Source: Bacteroidales bacterium (GTDB lineage: Bacteria > Bacteroidota > Bacteroidia > Bacteroidales > Muribaculaceae). From it: a stretch of DNA of 25,563 bases. The stretch spans positions 1-25,563 of the forward strand of contig SFOH01000032.1 of assembly GCA_004552485.1 (NCBI GenBank), read 5' to 3'. Below, one piece after another: positions 22,483 to 25,563 of the stretch. A program made the position numbers and the translations under genes. The notes under the pieces were generated by a model. That model saw only the letters and a list, made by a program, of their open reading frames with translations. It had not been told where the DNA came from and ran no database searches. Every line of letters starts with the position of its first letter. Within the stretch, counting starts at the first letter, position 1.

Positions 22483-23816
22483 GCAACACCTACTCTCTCT
22501 CGGAGCGCCTGCGCAGCGTGGGAGCAATGTGGAGCGAGTGGGCCGTCTGCGTGGGTGCGCTGGCATTCACGGTCACGCTGTCCTTCTTCCTGACGTGCTT
22601 CCTCATGCCCGGCATTGTGCTGATTCTGGCATGGCAGCTCGGCGCGTATTACAAGAACCCCAACCGACGCAAGTATCTGCGCTGCGTGCGCATTGCGCCC
22701 GTGGTGTGCACGTCGCTCTACATCTCGGCGTTCATCATGATTGCCGCTCTCGTAGCCAACCGACTGCTCCTGAATCATCCGGATTATGCCGACTCGCTGA
22801 ATCCCGAAATCCCGTATATCAGCTCGCTCATCATCTTCCCGGTGACGTGCCTGGTGTCGATATTCTATGCCACCCGCAAGTCCAGATTCGGCACGTCGCC
22901 GTGCCGGCACTGCGCCCTGGTGATGGGCGTGTCGACGGTCAATAATGTGATGTCCGAGATATTCCTGGTGCGCGCCAAAGGACAGATTACGCTGCTGGCG
23001 TGGCTCTCGGGAATGATGACCGTGGTCGACTGGGTCTATTACTGGCTCATCTACGTCAACGTCAATTTCAACTCGCCCGACACGTACTTCTATTTCGCCT
23101 TCCCCATCATTGTCTATGTGCTCTCGCTCGTGTATCTGCGGCGTCAGTATTCGGCTTTGTCGGTGGAGTTGCGCATAGCCGCACAGCAGTCTGAAGCGGC
23201 TGAAAATCAGGGCGATGGCAATGTGTTGCGTTTCCTGGTGATTAACGGTGACTCAATCCTGGTGCGCGAACGCGAGCATGCCGACAACCGCATGAACATG
23301 TGCCTCGACACGCCGGCGATTGTGCGGCTGCCGCTTGATGTGGCTGTCACCGACGAACGCGCTGCCGATGAGTTCAGGAAACTCAGCGGTCAGGATGGAT
23401 TCACCGTCCGTCGGCTCTTCACCAACAAAAGCGTGGACGGCATGAGCACCACCTACCACTTTGCCGTAATCCTAAACGATGCGACCCCATTGCCGGAGAA
23501 CTGGAGCCTGGGCAAGAACTGGATGACTATCTCCGAAATCGATATGTCAATGCGCGCCGGCGTGCTCTCCGCCGACATGTCCGAAGAGGTGTACATCGTC
23601 TACACCATCACCATGGCCTGGAAAACCTACGACAGCCGCGGATTCCGCCTCTATCCCGTGCGCAATTACAAGCCTACCTTCCGCCTGCGCGACCTCCGCA
23701 ACTGGGATGTGGACTACAACGACCGCCATTGGCTCGACGTGGCACGCTTCAATGAAGACGTGCGTTTCTTCCGCCTCAAACGCTATTTCCGCAATCTCTT
23801 CTGCCACAAATCATGA
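22479..23816 (+). CDS. Polytopic membrane protein of unknown function
   Basis: This 445-residue protein has an N-terminal membrane half and a C-terminal soluble half. Hydrophobic segments lie at about 20-55 (probably two helices, with a FLMPGIVLILAW stretch), 70-95, 112-131, 150-190 and 196-213. The soluble part (about 220-445) includes VLRFLVINGDSILVRERE and, near its end, YDSRGFRLYPVRNYKPTFRL followed by WDVDYNDRHWLDVARFN, which look conserved rather than random. I do not recognise a family. The start ATG overlaps the DPP IV stop (ATGA), and its own stop overlaps the miaA start in the same way, so it is translationally coupled on both sides. Confidence 0.7.
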   Translation: MSNTYSLSERLRSVGAMWSEWAVCVGALAFTVTLSFFLTCFLMPGIVLILAWQLGAYYKNPNRRKYLRCVRIAPVVCTSLYISAFIMIAALVANRLLLNHPDYADSLNPEIPYISSLIIFPVTCLVSIFYATRKSRFGTSPCRHCALVMGVSTVNNVMSEIFLVRAKGQITLLAWLSGMMTVVDWVYYWLIYVNVNFNSPDTYFYFAFPIIVYVLSLVYLRRQYSALSVELRIAAQQSEAAENQGDGNVLRFLVINGDSILVREREHADNRMNMCLDTPAIVRLPLDVAVTDERAADEFRKLSGQDGFTVRRLFTNKSVDGMSTTYHFAVILNDATPLPENWSLGKNWMTISEIDMSMRAGVLSADMSEEVYIVYTITMAWKTYDSRGFRLYPVRNYKPTFRLRDLRNWDVDYNDRHWLDVARFNEDVRFFRLKRYFRNLFCHKS

Positions 23817-24736
23817 GCCAGCCGTTGCTTATTATAACCGGGCCAACAGCCACCGGTAAGACACGCCATGGCGTTGAAGTGGCGCGTGCCATCGGCGGCG
23901 AGATTGTCAGCGCCGACTCGCGTCAGGTGTACCGCGGAATGGACCTTGGCACCGGCAAGGACGTGGAGGAATACGGCGACGTCCCCTATCACATGATTGA
24001 CATCTGCCCGGCAGGATACAAGTATAATCTTTACAAGTATCTGCGTGATGCTCGCGCCTCGATCGCTGAGATTGAGAGCCGCGGACGGCGCCCTGTGGTT
24101 GTCGGAGGAACAGGCCTGTATGTGGAGTCTCTTGCCAAGGGCATCGTCTTGCCCGAAGTGCCGGAGAATCCGGAGTTACGCCGTGAACTTGAAGGCCACT
24201 CGCTGCAGGAACTCACGGATATGCTTGCAGCCATGAAAACACTGCACAACACCACCGACGTCGACACGGTGAAGCGGGCAATACGCGCCATCGAGATTGA
24301 AAAGTATTACGCCGCTCACCCTGAAGCCGCTGACGCTGCGCATCCTTCCGGTGAGCCGCAGAAGAGCGTCATCGTGCTTGTGGATATTGACCGCGATGAA
24401 CGCCGCAACCGCATCTCACGGCGTTTGCAGCAACGCCTCGACACGGGTATGGTTGATGAGGTGCAACGACTGCTGGACAGCGGCATTGCACCCGACGACC
24501 TCATTTATTATGGCTTGGAATACAAGTACCTAACACTCTACCTTATCGGCAAGCTCACGTACCGGGAAATGTTCACGCAATTGGAAACGGCCATACATCA
24601 GTTTGCCAAGCGCCAGATGACCTGGTTCCGCGGAATGGAGCGCCGTGGATTCACGCTACACCGCATCCCGTATGATTTGTCGGCAGATGCGTTTGTGGCT
24701 CGTGTGCAGGAGTTGCTCGCGGCTGCGGACTGCTGA
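23813..24736 (+). CDS. miaA: tRNA dimethylallyltransferase
   Basis: MiaA transfers the dimethylallyl group from DMAPP to N6 of A37 in tRNAs reading UNN codons (i6A). The 307-residue protein has the P-loop GPTATGKT at 10-17, the tRNA-contacting SADSRQVYRGMDLGTGK near 34-50, YHMIDI around 60, GGTGLYVESLAKG, the AIRAIEIEKYY helix and IYYGLEYKYLTLYLIG. The C-terminal QFAKRQMTWFRGME is the family signature. The length is standard. It is the last gene of the plus-strand run, overlapping the membrane-protein gene by 4 bp and converging with the PepSY-like gene 19 bp away. Confidence 0.97.
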   Translation: MSQPLLIITGPTATGKTRHGVEVARAIGGEIVSADSRQVYRGMDLGTGKDVEEYGDVPYHMIDICPAGYKYNLYKYLRDARASIAEIESRGRRPVVVGGTGLYVESLAKGIVLPEVPENPELRRELEGHSLQELTDMLAAMKTLHNTTDVDTVKRAIRAIEIEKYYAAHPEAADAAHPSGEPQKSVIVLVDIDRDERRNRISRRLQQRLDTGMVDEVQRLLDSGIAPDDLIYYGLEYKYLTLYLIGKLTYREMFTQLETAIHQFAKRQMTWFRGMERRGFTLHRIPYDLSADAFVARVQELLAAADC

Positions 24737-24755
24737 TTGCAGGGATTGCTCACGT

Positions 24756-25202
24756 TCAGGGATGAGTGTGGATGGCCTCGGTTGCAATGTCATACGTCAG
24801 AGTATCGTCAAGAAGCGTGATGGTGTAGAGGCGCGAATCGCGCTCCACGGCAAACACCTCGTTGAGCCGCTGAGTCTCCTGAAGATAGTTGTAAAGCGCC
24901 GGCGGAAGCTGGTCGTAGAGAAAGACCTGCGGGAGCGTGTGACCGTAGCCATTGATGGCCTCCCAGGCGTAATCGAGGCTGAACGTGATACCCACGCTGC
25001 TCTTGAGCTTCACGTGGTACACCGACGACGATTCTGTGAATGAGTCGATGCCCGTGTCGGGAAAATACTGCGCCACGAAATTCTGAATCTCTGACGGCAT
25101 TTCATTGTATTTCACGTCGTCGGAGCAACCGCCTGCCACAAAAGCAAGCATGGCTACCAACATAGCTCCTAAAAATCCTATGTGTTTGTGTATTAGCTTC
25201 AT
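24756..25202 (-). CDS. PepSY-like (DUF2874-type) lipoprotein
   Basis: The 148-residue protein has a lipoprotein signal with lipobox FVAGGC (Cys26), so it is anchored in the cell envelope. After the anchor, residues 35-100 follow the PepSY-like pattern: EMPSEIQNFVAQYFPDTGI, then VYHVKLKSSVGITFSLDYAW. VFLYDQLPPALYNYLQE and a second strand-rich segment follow. Related Bacteroidota proteins are small periplasmic or secreted proteins of unknown role, described as beta-lactamase-inhibitor-like folds. The copy may be a half-repeat form. It is monocistronic and convergent with miaA. No exact promoter is seen upstream, although a near match (TAATTTG on the minus strand) occurs around 25437-25443. Confidence 0.75.
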   Translation of the reverse strand: MKLIHKHIGFLGAMLVAMLAFVAGGCSDDVKYNEMPSEIQNFVAQYFPDTGIDSFTESSSVYHVKLKSSVGITFSLDYAWEAINGYGHTLPQVFLYDQLPPALYNYLQETQRLNEVFAVERDSRLYTITLLDDTLTYDIATEAIHTHP

Positions 25203-25563
25203 AACAGAAAAGTATTAGATACGTGCCAAGCGCCTCGCAGTGCCGCCGGCCTCATGCCGTGGCACATCTTGCGCTATATGTGTTTTTCTATATTTTTTAT
25301 AAAAGATTAACGCTGTACGCCGCCAAAAAGTTCAGTTCCCGCACCCCAATTGCGACACATTTCTAAAGGCATGCCATAACGCTTGACGCCCGCTGATAGC
25401 GTCCCGTCTTGCTCACATTGTAAGACCCACATGACAAATTACCTTATAGTTTTCAACATTGCAGCACGGCTCTTTCATTTAAATTAAAAATGTGAGCAGA
25501 CCTTCCCTTACCCGATTCAGCGCGAATCGGGTAATCCATTATATCTGTATTTCAGCGTTTTAA
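25203..25563. other. AT-rich intergenic tail without a recognisable gene
   Basis: These 361 bases lie upstream of the PepSY-like gene and reach the window edge. Apart from the inverted repeat near the end, I see T-rich runs around 25285-25305 and no ORF or RNA gene that I can support. Confidence 0.5.
25508..25534. repeat. Perfect 11-bp inverted repeat with 5-nt spacer
   Basis: Arms at 25508-25518 and 25524-25534 are exact reverse complements. No T-tract follows on either side, so a simple terminator is not obvious. It could be an operator-like palindrome or the terminator of a gene beyond the window. Confidence 0.55.

Noticed and set aside
1..25563. CRISPR arrays, tRNA or rRNA genes, insertion sequences
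   Set aside because: No regularly spaced direct repeats, tRNA-like cloverleaf, rRNA sequence or transposase gene was seen in the window.

Overview
The window looks like chromosomal DNA of a Bacteroidales bacterium, most likely of the Muribaculaceae type. Three observations support this. Promoters match the Bacteroidota form (TTG/TTTG, about 20 bp, then TAnnTTTG). Ribosome-binding sites are essentially absent. The gene families are also typical: an 804-residue TonB-dependent receptor, a probable type IX-sorted surface protein, DUF3127, DUF4295 after rpmB-rpmG, a GHL10-type hydrolase and DPP IV. The coding regions are GC-rich, except for one surface-protein gene. The species placement is inference from content only.

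Layout. Positions 1-330 hold the partial end of an unidentified minus-strand frame and a block of small palindromes. Positions 318-4020 are a minus-strand translation operon, transcribed rplY (L25/Ctc) > pth > S4-domain protein > CCA/poly(A) polymerase family > tsaB, from a clear promoter at 4114-4144. A minus-strand, AT-richer secreted protein follows (4239-5534) with a leader of about 220 nt, then a divergent plus-strand TonB-dependent receptor (5980-8394). That receptor shares a strong hairpin terminator with the convergent cvfB-like gene (8465-9304).

Positions 9305-9949 contain a self-contained transcription unit of about 350 nt with its own promoter and terminator and no convincing ORF: a candidate structured non-coding RNA. 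Next come a DUF3127 protein whose C-terminus imitates the SSB tip, and the rpmB-rpmG-DUF4295 ribosomal cluster. The DUF4295 gene is a 49-codon ORF that is easy to miss. A three-gene set follows: MFS transporter, GHL10 family hydrolase, GT2 glycosyltransferase (11767-15712).

The last large block is a tightly packed plus-strand run, 15868-24736. It encodes a 1000-residue protein combining two receiver-like domains with a PEP-synthase-type ATP-grasp but no phosphohistidine or PEP-binding domain; a coiled-coil protein ending in a possible sliding-clamp motif; DPP IV; an unknown membrane protein; and MiaA. The first pair is the best candidate for an undescribed system. The window closes with a convergent PepSY-like lipoprotein and an AT-rich tail carrying a perfect 11-bp inverted repeat.
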